DNA of 64,000 nucleotides from CAYNHF01 sp964397045 (GCA_964397045.1 CAYNHF010000034.1:1-64000), one strand, 5' to 3'; shown: positions 51,589-59,828, counted from the stretch's first letter. Notes: generated by a model from the sequence alone, not told the origin. A program made the numbers and translations.

Positions 51589-52839
51589 TCAGTGCCCGTT
51601 GGATCCCACCGGGTCGAGCAACTTCGGGTCTGCGACCTGTTCCTGGAACACGAACTCCGGGTAGGCCTCACCCCCGTGCTCGCTGCGATCCAGTCCGCCG
51701 ATCTCTTCCTCAGGCGAGACCCGCACGCCAACCGCGAGGTCGACCAGCTTGAAGACCAGGAACGACGTCACGAAGGTCCACGCGAAGATCGCGAGTGCAC
51801 CCACGATCTGAATCAAGAGACTGGCGCCACCGAACAGCGCCACGGCAAGCAGGCCCCAGAGACCGGCTGTGCCGTGCACTGAGATCGCACCGACCGGATC
51901 GTCGATGCCGACCCGTTCGACCGCGATGACCGACACGACCATGATGACACCGGCCACGATTCCGATGAAGACCGCGGCCGGGTAGGGAACCGCGTCTGGT
52001 CCGGCAGTGATACCGACGAGACCAGCCAGCACCCCGTTGAGGGTGAAGCCCACCTCGGGAACCCCAGTCAGGATCCAGGCCATGAACATCGCCCCCACCG
52101 CGCCGCCGCACGCTGCCAGCGTTGTGGTAACCACTGGAGTGGCGATGTCGGTACCCACCGCAGCCAGGGTTGAACCGGCATTGAACCCGTACCAACCGAA
52201 CCACAGGATGAACACACCGAGCGCCCCCAGCGTGAGTGAGTGTCCCGGGATCGCGCGAGGCTTGCCCTGCTCGTCGTACTTGCCGATGCGGGGGCCGATG
52301 ACGAGAACGCCCGCGAGTGCTGCGACGCCGCCCAGCATGTGGACCACACCCGATCCGGCGAAATCCACGAAACCGAGTTCGGTGAGCCACCCCTGGCCGC
52401 TCCAGACCCAGTGAGTGACGATGGGGTAGATGAGCCCCGTGATGAACGGCGTGCAGATGAGATAGGAGGAGAACTTCACCCGCCCCGCCACGGCACCGGA
52501 CACGATGGTCGCCGCGGTTGCGGCGAACACGACCTGGAAGAACCACGTCGAAGCCAGTTCTTCGTTGTCGAAGAACCAGTTGCCCGTTGCCAGGAAGCCG
52601 CCGACCGTCGTACCCCCGTAGGCCAACGCAAAGCCGAAGGCCCAGTACACGAGGCCGCCGACTGCGAAGTCCATGAAGTTCTTCATGATGATGTTCCCCG
52701 CGTTTTTCGCCCTGGTGAATCCAGCTTCAACCAGGGTGAAGCCCGCCTGCATGAACATCACCAGCACGCCGGCAAGGATCACCCACATCTCGTTCGCCGC
52801 GAACGTGACGTCCTCGACTGCACCAACTAGATCGTTCAT
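51589..52839 (-). CDS. amt: Ammonium transporter
   Basis: The 416-residue channel-like transporter has eleven predicted membrane helices, with conserved segments EMWVILAGVLVMFMQAGFTLVEAGF in parts, NAGNIIMKNFMDFAVGGLVYW in parts, and DFAGSGVVHMLGGVAALAG holding the first pore His. FGWYGFNAGSTLAAVG and VHGTAGLWGLLAVALFGG follow, the latter with the second pore His. No glnB/glnK lies next to it in this window, which is unusual for amt. A 114-nt gap upstream should hold its promoter. Confidence 0.95.
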   Translation of the reverse strand: MNDLVGAVEDVTFAANEMWVILAGVLVMFMQAGFTLVEAGFTRAKNAGNIIMKNFMDFAVGGLVYWAFGFALAYGGTTVGGFLATGNWFFDNEELASTWFFQVVFAATAATIVSGAVAGRVKFSSYLICTPFITGLIYPIVTHWVWSGQGWLTELGFVDFAGSGVVHMLGGVAALAGVLVIGPRIGKYDEQGKPRAIPGHSLTLGALGVFILWFGWYGFNAGSTLAAVGTDIATPVVTTTLAACGGAVGAMFMAWILTGVPEVGFTLNGVLAGLVGITAGPDAVPYPAAVFIGIVAGVIMVVSVIAVERVGIDDPVGAISVHGTAGLWGLLAVALFGGASLLIQIVGALAIFAWTFVTSFLVFKLVDLAVGVRVSPEEEIGGLDRSEHGGEAYPEFVFQEQVADPKLLDPVGSNGH

Positions 52840-52953
52840 CGCGTCCCTCCGTGTCGGGTATCGAACGAAGTGAACGTAAGGGCAGTCCTTTGCCGCGGGG
52901 TTGCTCGTGAGTTACGACCCTGCCAACGCTGTGTTACGGGGAGATTTCGCGTC

Positions 52954-53388
52954 TCAGCGGCTGACGAGGCGCCACACGGTGATCGCGCTGATCAACACAG
53001 TGAGGCCGACCCTGGTGAAGTCGAGGACAGGGCGGATCTTCACGTTGTCCGGCGTAATCTCGATGATGGCAACCGGGCGGGCTTGGGCGGACCCACCTCC
53101 GCCACCGCCACCGCCACCGCCGGGCGGCGTGGTGCCCTCTTCATCGCCACCGGCCCCCGCGCCGAAGCCAAACCCTCCACCGCGCTCGATCGCCGCCGCC
53201 GTGATGAAGTGCCGACCCTCGATCTCCTCGACCTCGAAGACAGCGGAGGCCCCGAGGCCTCCCATGATCTCGTTCAGTCCGTCGCTCACCCTGCTCCCGA
53301 CCCCTTCGATCATCTCGGCGGCTTCCTGGATCTTTTGATCGGCGTGGTCTGCCGGTTGGTCCGCCTCTTGCGGTGTCTGATCTGTCAT
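52954..53388 (-). CDS. GerW/YtfJ-like protein with C-terminal membrane anchor
   Basis: The 144-residue protein has an acidic helical start, then a GerW/YtfJ-like core: VFEVEEIEGRHFITAAAIERGGGFGFGAGAGG, in shorter parts, a run of ten Gly, and VAIIEITPDNVKIRPVLD. A C-terminal membrane helix (GLTVLISAITVWRLV) follows. In Bacillus this family is linked to spore germination. Here, with no sporulation genes in view, the role is unknown. It overlaps the preceding gene by 4 bp. Confidence 0.7.
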   Translation of the reverse strand: MTDQTPQEADQPADHADQKIQEAAEMIEGVGSRVSDGLNEIMGGLGASAVFEVEEIEGRHFITAAAIERGGGFGFGAGAGGDEEGTTPPGGGGGGGGGGSAQARPVAIIEITPDNVKIRPVLDFTRVGLTVLISAITVWRLVSR

Positions 53389-53651
53389 GAACGCATCCTC
53401 CCGATGATGAAAGCCGCGACCACTGCCGCGATGACAACAAGCCTGAGCAGGAATGTGTGATCGACTATCGGCAAGCTGGTCTGGGTGCCGTCTGCTTCTT
53501 CGACGTCCATCCGCACGGGCCGGACGTACTGGAATCCGGCGCCTGCTTGTCGAACCCCAAAACCGATTACCGTCCGCCGTGCCACGGGCGTCACGAGACG
53601 GCCGGCGACGGTGACGCTGGGTCCGGGTAGGTCGATCGTTCTGTATGCCAT
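53385..53651 (-). CDS. Small tail-anchored protein coupled to the GerW-like gene
   Basis: An 88-residue protein: a beta-rich N-terminal part (IDLPGPSVTVAGRLVTPVARRTVIGFGVRQ in shorter blocks) and a C-terminal membrane helix (LLRLVVIAAVVAAFIIG) ending in RMRS. I do not recognise a family. Its stop overlaps the GerW-like start (ATGA), so the two products are probably made together and both end in a membrane anchor. TAGATT lies 6 nt before the ATG. Confidence 0.6.
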   Translation of the reverse strand: MAYRTIDLPGPSVTVAGRLVTPVARRTVIGFGVRQAGAGFQYVRPVRMDVEEADGTQTSLPIVDHTFLLRLVVIAAVVAAFIIGRMRS

Positions 53652-53657
53652 GGCGCC

Positions 53658-53663
53658 AATCTA
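53658..53663 (-). promoter_or_regulatory. -10 element (TAGATT), leaderless
   Basis: On the minus strand TAGATT lies 6 nt before the ATG at 53651. Confidence 0.45.
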
Positions 53664-53700
53664 ACCGCCATACCAAACGTCGGTATTGGCGGCGTTCGAG

Positions 53701-54570
53701 TCAGTCGCTCCAGCGATGAGGCCGATCGAGGAGCCGGTCAAAGCCCATCTCTTCGCAGAACGCAGTGAACGGAACGCGGGGTACACCGTGCCACTCCAGA
53801 TCCGCCAGATCATCATCTAGTGGAACGTCTGCCCGCAATTGGGCAAGAAACCGATACAACAGCGCCTCCCCCATCTGCTCCCGCAGGGTGGCTCCAAGGC
53901 GAGCAGCGCTCCTGAGCGGCACGTCCCATCGTGCCTCCTCCAGCGGGATCTGTTCGAGATGGCCGTAGCGGGCCAGAATCGTGCTGGAGCTCTTCGCCCC
54001 CCATCCCGGGAGACCGGGGAGCCCATCCGCCGTGTCGCCCACCAATGCGAGGTAATCCGGGATGGAGGCAGGGGCCACACCAAACTTGTCCCTCACCCCG
54101 GCGGCGTCGAGGAACTGACGCTTCCTCGTGTCGTAGCCGACGATGTTGGGGTGACCGTAGAGCTGGGTCATGTCCTTGTCCGGACTGAGCACCACCACCT
54201 GCTCCGCCACGTCTGCCCAGCGCAGCGCCGCCGTGGCCAGCGCATCGTCGGTTTCGTAGTCGTACATCGGCCACACCGTTACGCCGAGTGCCGCCAGCGC
54301 TTCTTCCGCCAGGGGGAACTGGGAGAGCACGTCCGGCTCGATACCCTCGCCCGTCTTGTACGCGGGAAACACGACATTACGGAACGACTCGATGACCGAA
54401 TCGAATGCCGCGGCCACGTGGGTCACCCCCGGTTCTGCCAGCAGCGCCAGCGTCGATGCGGTGATGCCGTAGGTGGCGCCGACTTCCCGCCCATCGGGGC
54501 TGCTGCGCTTCGGGACACCGAAGTACGACCGAAAAATCTCGTAGGTACCGTCGATCAAGTGCAGCTTCAT
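53701..54570 (-). CDS. 5'-3' exonuclease (PolA N-terminal-like flap nuclease)
   Basis: The 289-residue stand-alone nuclease matches the 5' nuclease domain of DNA polymerase I. Motifs: LHLIDGTYEIFRSYFG with the first metal Asp, AAFDSVIESFRN, YDYETDDALATAALRW with acidic metal ligands, VVVLSPDKDMTQLYG, and the helix-3-turn-helix GDTADGLPGLPGWGAKSSSTIL, in parts. It may process flaps or RNA primers. A polA gene is not in the window. TAGGGT lies 6 nt before the ATG. Confidence 0.9.
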   Translation of the reverse strand: MKLHLIDGTYEIFRSYFGVPKRSSPDGREVGATYGITASTLALLAEPGVTHVAAAFDSVIESFRNVVFPAYKTGEGIEPDVLSQFPLAEEALAALGVTVWPMYDYETDDALATAALRWADVAEQVVVLSPDKDMTQLYGHPNIVGYDTRKRQFLDAAGVRDKFGVAPASIPDYLALVGDTADGLPGLPGWGAKSSSTILARYGHLEQIPLEEARWDVPLRSAARLGATLREQMGEALLYRFLAQLRADVPLDDDLADLEWHGVPRVPFTAFCEEMGFDRLLDRPHRWSD

Positions 54571-54576
54571 GGCCCG

Positions 54577-54582
54577 ACCCTA
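54577..54582 (-). promoter_or_regulatory. -10 element (TAGGGT), leaderless
   Basis: On the minus strand TAGGGT lies 6 nt before the exonuclease ATG. The same hexamer precedes archease. Confidence 0.5.
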
Positions 54583-54670
54583 CCCGCGGCCATTGGTTGC
54601 CTGGCCATCGGGTTCACCGCATCACTAGCGTGGGACAGACGTCAGCTCAGCAGCCGGAAAGGGCGATGAC

Positions 54671-56176
54671 ATGGCCGGTGCGCCCTCCACGGATGAACCC
54701 CGCCGGATCACCATCACGAGCCCGCGCGACGGCCGCGAGGTCGGGGTACTGCCGGTGACCGAACCCGAGGATGTCCAGGAGGTGGTCGACGCTGCTCGGC
54801 AGGCGTTCTCACGCTGGGGCGGCCTCACCCGCCGCGACCGACAGCCTTCGCTGCGGGCCTACACCGCGTCTGTGCTCAGCGACATGGACAACATCGCTTC
54901 CACCATCTCTGCAGAGACCGGAAAGGACCTCGGAGAAGCCCTGGCTGAGGTCACCGCAGCCCTCACTGCCATGGACTACTACGCCCGAAACGCCGAGAAG
55001 CTGCTCGAGACCAGACGTGGCCGACCCTGGCCATTTGTGACCACTCGCGGCTGGACCCAGTACCACCCGCGGGGCGTCGCCGGTGTGATCAGCCCTTGGA
55101 ACTACCCGTTCTACTTGCCCATGCTTTCGACGATCCAGGCCCTTGCTGCCGGTTGCACCGTGGTGCTCAAGCCCTCCGAAGTTGCTCCGCACTCGGGAGC
55201 ACTCGTCGGATCGCTTGCCGAAGCGGCAGGCCTCCAGCCAAACACCGTGTCCGTCATCCACGGTTTCAGCGATACCGGTGCCGCTTTGGTCGAAAGCAAC
55301 ATTGACATCGTGGCGTTCACCGGCTCCACCGAAATCGGGAAACGGGTGGCAATCGAAGCGGCCGAGACACTGAAGCCAACGGTGCTGGAACTGGGCGGGA
55401 ACGACGCGATGATCGTGCTCGAAGACGCCAATGTGAAGAACGCAGCCAGGGCTGCGGTGACGTTCGGAGTGATCAACGCCGGCCAAACATGCGTCGGGGT
55501 CGAGCGGGTGTACGTGGTCGACGAGGTGTACGACGACTTCATGAGCGAGGCCCTCGCCAGCATCAAACGCCTCACGGTCTCCGATGGGGGTTCGGGCGAC
55601 ATCGGCCCAGTTGTGACCACGGAACAGGTCAAGATCGTGGAGGACCACGTTGCAGACGCCGTGGCCAAGGGTGCGGAGGTCATTTGCGGCGGACAGCGGG
55701 TCGACACCGACCATGGCACCTACTACCAGCCGACCCTGGTGACGGGTGTCGATCACACCATGGCCCTCATGCGTGACGAAACCTTCGGCCCTGTGGTGCC
55801 CGTGATGCGGGTGCCGGATGAAACCACTGCCCTGGACATGGCAAACGAAAGCCGCTTCGGGCTTCACGGCTCGGTCTGGACCTCGAACAAGGCGCGAGGG
55901 CGTTGGGTGGCCTCACGGATGCGGACCGGGACGGTGGCGATCAACGATCACCTCATCAACTTCTTCTACCCCAGCATTCCCCTGGGGGGGACCAGAGAAT
56001 CTGGGACCGGCGCGGTGCTCGGCGGAGAGGGGCTTAAGAACTTCTGCGTGCACCGCTCCATCACCGAGGCACGATTCGCGCCGACCACGCGGCTCCTCGG
56101 TGTGTGGCTGCCGCGCAAGGTAGGGCCCGCCTACTGGCGCCTCCTGGCAAAGGCGCTCTTCTCGTGGCGTCGGTGA
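54671..56176 (+). CDS. NAD(P)-dependent aldehyde dehydrogenase
   Basis: The 501-residue enzyme oxidises an aldehyde to the acid. Motifs: GVAGVISPWNYPFYLP (cofactor and Asn), LKPSEVAPHSGAL, AFTGSTEIGKRV, catalytic Glu in LELGGNDAMIVLED, and catalytic Cys in NAGQTCVGVERVY. The overall pattern is nearest the succinate-semialdehyde / broad-range ALDH group. A C-terminal basic-hydrophobic tail (RKVGPAYWRLLAKALFSWRR) could attach it to the membrane. GAAAGGG precedes the ATG. One base separates it from the next gene. Confidence 0.92.
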   Translation: MAGAPSTDEPRRITITSPRDGREVGVLPVTEPEDVQEVVDAARQAFSRWGGLTRRDRQPSLRAYTASVLSDMDNIASTISAETGKDLGEALAEVTAALTAMDYYARNAEKLLETRRGRPWPFVTTRGWTQYHPRGVAGVISPWNYPFYLPMLSTIQALAAGCTVVLKPSEVAPHSGALVGSLAEAAGLQPNTVSVIHGFSDTGAALVESNIDIVAFTGSTEIGKRVAIEAAETLKPTVLELGGNDAMIVLEDANVKNAARAAVTFGVINAGQTCVGVERVYVVDEVYDDFMSEALASIKRLTVSDGGSGDIGPVVTTEQVKIVEDHVADAVAKGAEVICGGQRVDTDHGTYYQPTLVTGVDHTMALMRDETFGPVVPVMRVPDETTALDMANESRFGLHGSVWTSNKARGRWVASRMRTGTVAINDHLINFFYPSIPLGGTRESGTGAVLGGEGLKNFCVHRSITEARFAPTTRLLGVWLPRKVGPAYWRLLAKALFSWRR

Positions 56177-56177
56177 C

Positions 56178-56996
56178 GTGACGCTCTCGCCACTGGTGTC
56201 TGCAGGTGACCTGCTGGCAGTGCTCCACGAACCAAAGCTCCGGATCGTCGACTGCCGCTTCTCCCTCGATCTGCCCGCCGCGGGTCGCGCGGCTTACACC
56301 GCGGGCCATATTCCTGGTGCGAGCTACGCCTCGCTCGACGAGGATCTGTCTGCGCCGACCGGACCCGGGCGTCATCCGTTGCCATCCCCCGTCGACCTGG
56401 CACAGCGACTCGGTGCGATGGGAATCGGCAATGAGCATCGGGTGGTCGCCTACGACGATGCGGGGGGCGCCATCGCGTCCCGGCTGTGGTGGATGCTGCG
56501 GGCACTCGGTCACGAGGCAACGTTCGTGCTCGACGGAGGTCTCCAACAATGGATTGCCGTAGGAGGCCCGATGGCGACGGAACCCCCCGAGCACCCAGCG
56601 ACCAGGCTGCGGGTTCGCGCTGCGTACGCAGGCTCAATGGCCTACGACGAGGTGGCGGTGCGTCGGGAATCACTTCAGCTCATCGATGCCAGGGCCCCGG
56701 AGCGATATCGCGGCGACGTCGAGCCGATCGACCCGGTGGCGGGGCACATCCCCTCCGCCGTCAACGTTCCCTTCGCAAGCAACCTCGATCCAGACGGCCG
56801 GTTTCGTAGCGTCGATGTGCTGAGAACTCGTTATGCGGCCGCCGGGGTCACCAGTGTGGAGGACGCCGTTGTCTACTGCGGGAGCGGCGTCACTGCCTGC
56901 CACGACATCCTCGCAATGGAAGTCGCCGGTTTGGGCACGGCCATTCTGTACCCGGGATCGTGGAGCGACTGGTCTGCCAGGGAAGCCCCAACCTAG
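56178..56996 (+). CDS. sseA: 3-mercaptopyruvate/thiosulfate sulfurtransferase
   Basis: The 272-residue enzyme has two rhodanese domains. The first is inactive (AYTAGHIPGASYASLDEDL, then VAYDDAGGAIASRLWWML, in parts). The second carries the active loop VVYCGSGVTACHDILAM, whose CGSGVTA is typical of 3-mercaptopyruvate sulfurtransferases. It would transfer sulfur to cyanide or thiols. The GTG start lies 1 nt after the aldehyde dehydrogenase stop, so both are cotranscribed. The 184-nt gap 56997-57180 after it contains no gene that I can support. Confidence 0.92.
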   Translation: MTLSPLVSAGDLLAVLHEPKLRIVDCRFSLDLPAAGRAAYTAGHIPGASYASLDEDLSAPTGPGRHPLPSPVDLAQRLGAMGIGNEHRVVAYDDAGGAIASRLWWMLRALGHEATFVLDGGLQQWIAVGGPMATEPPEHPATRLRVRAAYAGSMAYDEVAVRRESLQLIDARAPERYRGDVEPIDPVAGHIPSAVNVPFASNLDPDGRFRSVDVLRTRYAAAGVTSVEDAVVYCGSGVTACHDILAMEVAGLGTAILYPGSWSDWSAREAPT

Positions 56997-57180
56997 GAGC
57001 AGGCGGCCAACCGGCCGGAGCAAGACGACGGCCCCCACCAATCCTTCGCCGTTCGACGGCGCGGGGTACCCGCTGGAAAGCCGTCGCCCTGCTCAACGGA
57101 ACGCTCTCCCCTTTTCGCCCCAGGGAGCGCCCTCAAAGCCGGTGAACTCACCGTACCGCGACCTCATCGATCTGCGCGGG

Positions 57181-59013
57181 TCAGGATTTCGCGTCTTCGT
57201 CGCCGCCGGGTAGGCCGAGTGCTTGCTCAGCACCCTCGAGCGTCTGGCCGCCGCTCAGTACCGGGGCAAACAGGTCGCCGTATTGGCGGAGGCGCTCCCA
57301 CACGCTCCCGATGGTGAACTCTGCGGGGGCGATCGCCTCAAGTTCCGACCAGACGAACGGCGTCGATACCTGTGCCCCGCTTACCGGTCGCACCGAGTAG
57401 ACCGAGGCGATTGTCTTGCCTCCCACGTTCTGGTTGTGATCAACGAACACCCTGGCTCCTCGTTTTGGGATGTCCCATTCCATCGTGACCGCCTCCGGGT
57501 CGGCCGCGGCCAGCATCCGACCGAGCGTCTCCACGAAGCGCCGCACCCTGCGGTAGCTGTGGATCGGTTCGAGCGGCAGGTAGATGTGAATCCCGGTAGC
57601 ACCCGAAGTTTTGGGGTAGGACGCCAGGCCCAGCCGCTCCAAGAGCACGTTGATGAGGCCGGCTACGTACGCGACCTGCTGCCACTCAACGCCATCTTGC
57701 GGGTCGAGATCGAAGACCGCGAAGTCCGGATACTCCGGACGTTCCACCCGGGACAGCCAGGGGTGCATTTCGATGCATCCGAGGTTGGCCACCCACACCA
57801 AGGAGGCAACGTCTGGGGCGGTGCAGAACTCGATTGCTTCTCCGCGATGCGACGAATGCAGTGGGGCGCGGACCATCCAATCCGGGGAGTGCGAGGGGCA
57901 TTGCTTCTCGTAGAAGTAGTCGCCCGCGGCACCGTTCGGATAACGGGCGAGCGAGAGCGCACGACCGGCGAGATGGGGCAGGAGCATCGGGGCGATCGAA
58001 GCGTAGTACTGCAGCAGGTCACCCTTCGTGTAGCCGTCATCAGGAAAGAAGGGCTTGTCGGGATTTGAGATGCGGAGGCGCCGGTCAACGTCAAGTACCC
58101 GCCAGGCGTCAGCATCGCGCTCGATGCGGAGTGGTTCCGGAAACGACACCGACCCGGAGCCGGCATCGCGGTCCTCCCGAGGTGGCGGAGGCGCCGCGGA
58201 TGCTTCGGCAACCCTCAAGTCTTCCAGGATCCCGTCGTGGCTCGCCTCCTCGCGTGCCTCGGAGATCACCGTCATGCGCACTCCAGCAGCAACCGCAGCC
58301 TTCGCGAGTGGAGCCGCCCGCAGGGTGCCGTCGCCGTACGGCACATGTCGAATCTCCCCCTTGGGCCCGAACTCATTGTCGGTGAACTGGGTGTGCAGCG
58401 GATCGATGGCCCACCCGGGGAACTGCTCTCTGAGGAAAGCGAGCACGGAGAGGAATGCGTCCGCAGTAATCAGTGCTCCGCCCGACTTGGCATGCACGTG
58501 GGCCCAGTCGATCACGGGGCGAACGAATGAATAGGCGTTGGCAATGAGGGCAATATCGCCGAGGGAGCCAAATGCCCGGTCGCTGCCCGAGGTCTCCAGG
58601 CCGAGCGCGACGCCGAGGTGCCTGACCTTCGGTTCAATGGTGTCGAGCCCATCTGCCACCAAGGAGTGAAGTTGTTCGGGCGTGCGGTCCTTCACGTGAC
58701 CGGTGTGAGCCACGATGGTGTGAGCACCGAGCGCCCTGCCCAGCTTCATGGTGTGCTCGAGGGCCGAAAGCGTACGCTTGCGATTGTCGAGATCCTCTAC
58801 GGTCAGGACCGCGAAGTACGGCGCATGCACTGAGAGCGCGATCTCGCGCTCCGCTGCCAGTTCGCCAAACCGTCCACACCGACGTTCCTTCCACGGAAAC
58901 CCTTGGACGAAGGGCAGCTCGAACGCCTGATGGCCGCGGGCGAGAAGCGAATCGAGGAACTCTTCATCGCTCATGTCCTCCGGAGGCATTCGCGAAATCC
59001 CGAATCGGATCAT
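57181..59013 (-). CDS. Endonuclease IV-like TIM barrel fused to a LigD polymerase domain
   Basis: This 610-residue protein joins two DNA-repair-type domains. Residues 1-265 form an AP-endonuclease-2 TIM barrel with a metal-ligand set like EndoIV: His63 (SVHAPY), His103 (VAHTG), Glu140 (LETSG), Asp169 and His172 (DWAHVH), His207 (PLHTQF), His223 (GEIRHVPYGDG) and Glu252 (SEA). After a Pro-rich linker (272-295), residues 300-585 form a LigD-type primase-polymerase with DLDP (Asp435, Asp437), SGATGIHIYLPL (His476) and VFVDHNQN (Asp525). Both active sites look intact. No ligase or 3'-phosphoesterase domain and no Ku gene is present here. Confidence 0.9.
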   Translation of the reverse strand: MIRFGISRMPPEDMSDEEFLDSLLARGHQAFELPFVQGFPWKERRCGRFGELAAEREIALSVHAPYFAVLTVEDLDNRKRTLSALEHTMKLGRALGAHTIVAHTGHVKDRTPEQLHSLVADGLDTIEPKVRHLGVALGLETSGSDRAFGSLGDIALIANAYSFVRPVIDWAHVHAKSGGALITADAFLSVLAFLREQFPGWAIDPLHTQFTDNEFGPKGEIRHVPYGDGTLRAAPLAKAAVAAGVRMTVISEAREEASHDGILEDLRVAEASAAPPPPREDRDAGSGSVSFPEPLRIERDADAWRVLDVDRRLRISNPDKPFFPDDGYTKGDLLQYYASIAPMLLPHLAGRALSLARYPNGAAGDYFYEKQCPSHSPDWMVRAPLHSSHRGEAIEFCTAPDVASLVWVANLGCIEMHPWLSRVERPEYPDFAVFDLDPQDGVEWQQVAYVAGLINVLLERLGLASYPKTSGATGIHIYLPLEPIHSYRRVRRFVETLGRMLAAADPEAVTMEWDIPKRGARVFVDHNQNVGGKTIASVYSVRPVSGAQVSTPFVWSELEAIAPAEFTIGSVWERLRQYGDLFAPVLSGGQTLEGAEQALGLPGGDEDAKS

Positions 59014-59019
59014 GGGCCC

Positions 59020-59025
59020 ACGTTA
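59020..59025 (-). promoter_or_regulatory. -10 element (TAACGT), leaderless
   Basis: On the minus strand TAACGT lies 6 nt before the ATG of the EndoIV-LigD polymerase fusion. Confidence 0.5.
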
Positions 59026-59107
59026 CGGCGCGCCGCCGGGCGATGTACCCGGGCGAGCCTCGTGCCGAGATGTAACACACACGGCCCCGGGAGGAAGATA
59101 TATGTGT

Positions 59108-59144
59108 TTGACATATATGTAGATAACATGTATGTTAATGACAT
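59108..59144 (+). promoter_or_regulatory. Leaderless padR promoter with two PadR-type operators
   Basis: A consensus -35 TTGACA (59108-59113), a 17-nt spacer and -10 TATGTT (59131-59136) end 6 nt before the padR ATG, which places the transcription start at the start codon. Two 13-bp palindromic sites ATGT-N5-ACAT lie at 59117-59129 and 59132-59144, 15 bp apart, covering the spacer, -10 and start. PadR proteins bind ATGT/ACAT-type operators, so autorepression is likely. Confidence 0.65.
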
Positions 59145-59559
59145 GCATAAGGGACCTCACCCCAGATCCGGTAGACGTCGACGCACGTCGCGAAACCGCA
59201 AGTTCGCCCCCGACGCGGGATGGCAGGTCGATGCGCGTGTCGAGCGCTTCGTTGAGCCTGCCCTGCTGCTGGCTCTCGAAACGGGCCCTTCACACGGCTA
59301 CGAACTGGCAGACCGAATGAGCGAGATCGCGGACACCAGCATCGACTACGGGAACCTGTACCGACTCCTCCGCAGTCTCGAAGGTGAGGGCATCGTCACC
59401 AGCCACTGGAACGATGACGCCCCCGGTAGGTCCAAGCGCACGTACGAACTCACAGATCACGGCGCGGCTCTGCTCGCCGCCTGGGCTGGAGCACTTCGTG
59501 CGGGCAATCAACGCATCGCAGAGTTTCTGCAGCAATACGACGAAAGGACTCCAGAATGA
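59143..59559 (+). CDS. PadR-family transcriptional regulator
   Basis: The 138-residue regulator has a basic N-terminal extension (PRSGRRRRTSRNRK), then the PadR winged helix: FVEPALLLALETGPSHGYELADRM, in parts, DYGNLYRLLRSLEGEGIV and APGRSKRTYELTDHGAALL. A C-terminal helix (AGALRAGNQRIAEFLQQYDE) could dimerise. ATG at 59143 is chosen because a near-consensus promoter ends 6 nt upstream and nothing upstream in frame looks like protein. It overlaps the next gene by 4 bp. Confidence 0.88.
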   Translation: MHKGPHPRSGRRRRTSRNRKFAPDAGWQVDARVERFVEPALLLALETGPSHGYELADRMSEIADTSIDYGNLYRLLRSLEGEGIVTSHWNDDAPGRSKRTYELTDHGAALLAAWAGALRAGNQRIAEFLQQYDERTPE

Positions 59560-59828
59560 AGACCGGTTACCGATACGGACCGCCGATGGGTCGCCGCATG
59601 ATGCGGCGGCGCATGATGCGGCGGATGATGATGCGCGACCATGCCTGCGGGCTGCATCGCGAAGAGGATGGGACCTGGGAGTCTCAGATCCCGCCGGAGC
59701 AGGAGCTCGCCTTCCTCGAGGAATACCAGCGTGACCTCGAAGAGGCACTCGCAGACGTTGCCGACCGCGTGAAGACCCTCAAGGAGGCGACCGCCGATTC
59801 GAAGGACGAAGCCACCCCGGTGTCCTAG
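59556..59828 (+). CDS. Small Met/Arg-rich protein paired with PadR
   Basis: A 90-residue protein. Residues 11-27 consist almost only of Met and Arg (MGRRMMRRRMMRRMMMR), followed by DHACGLHREEDG with one Cys and two His, then an acidic coiled coil (about 45-83). This resembles the small DUF5320-like proteins found beside metal-responsive genes, but the match is loose. Met, Cys and His could bind a soft metal; that is inference. The ATG overlaps the padR stop, so the pair is coupled and under the padR promoter. Confidence 0.65.
   Translation: MKTGYRYGPPMGRRMMRRRMMRRMMMRDHACGLHREEDGTWESQIPPEQELAFLEEYQRDLEEALADVADRVKTLKEATADSKDEATPVS

Noticed and set aside
53090..53130. Repeated CCGCCACCG units, looking like a short tandem repeat or CRISPR-like element
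   Set aside because: It encodes the poly-Gly linker of the GerW-like protein on the minus strand. The units are 3-bp codon repeats with no spacers. No CRISPR array was seen anywhere in the window.
58903..59142. Upstream extension of the second PadR gene
   Set aside because: The extension is antisense to the start of the EndoIV-LigD fusion, has no protein character, and a near-consensus promoter lies between it and the chosen start.
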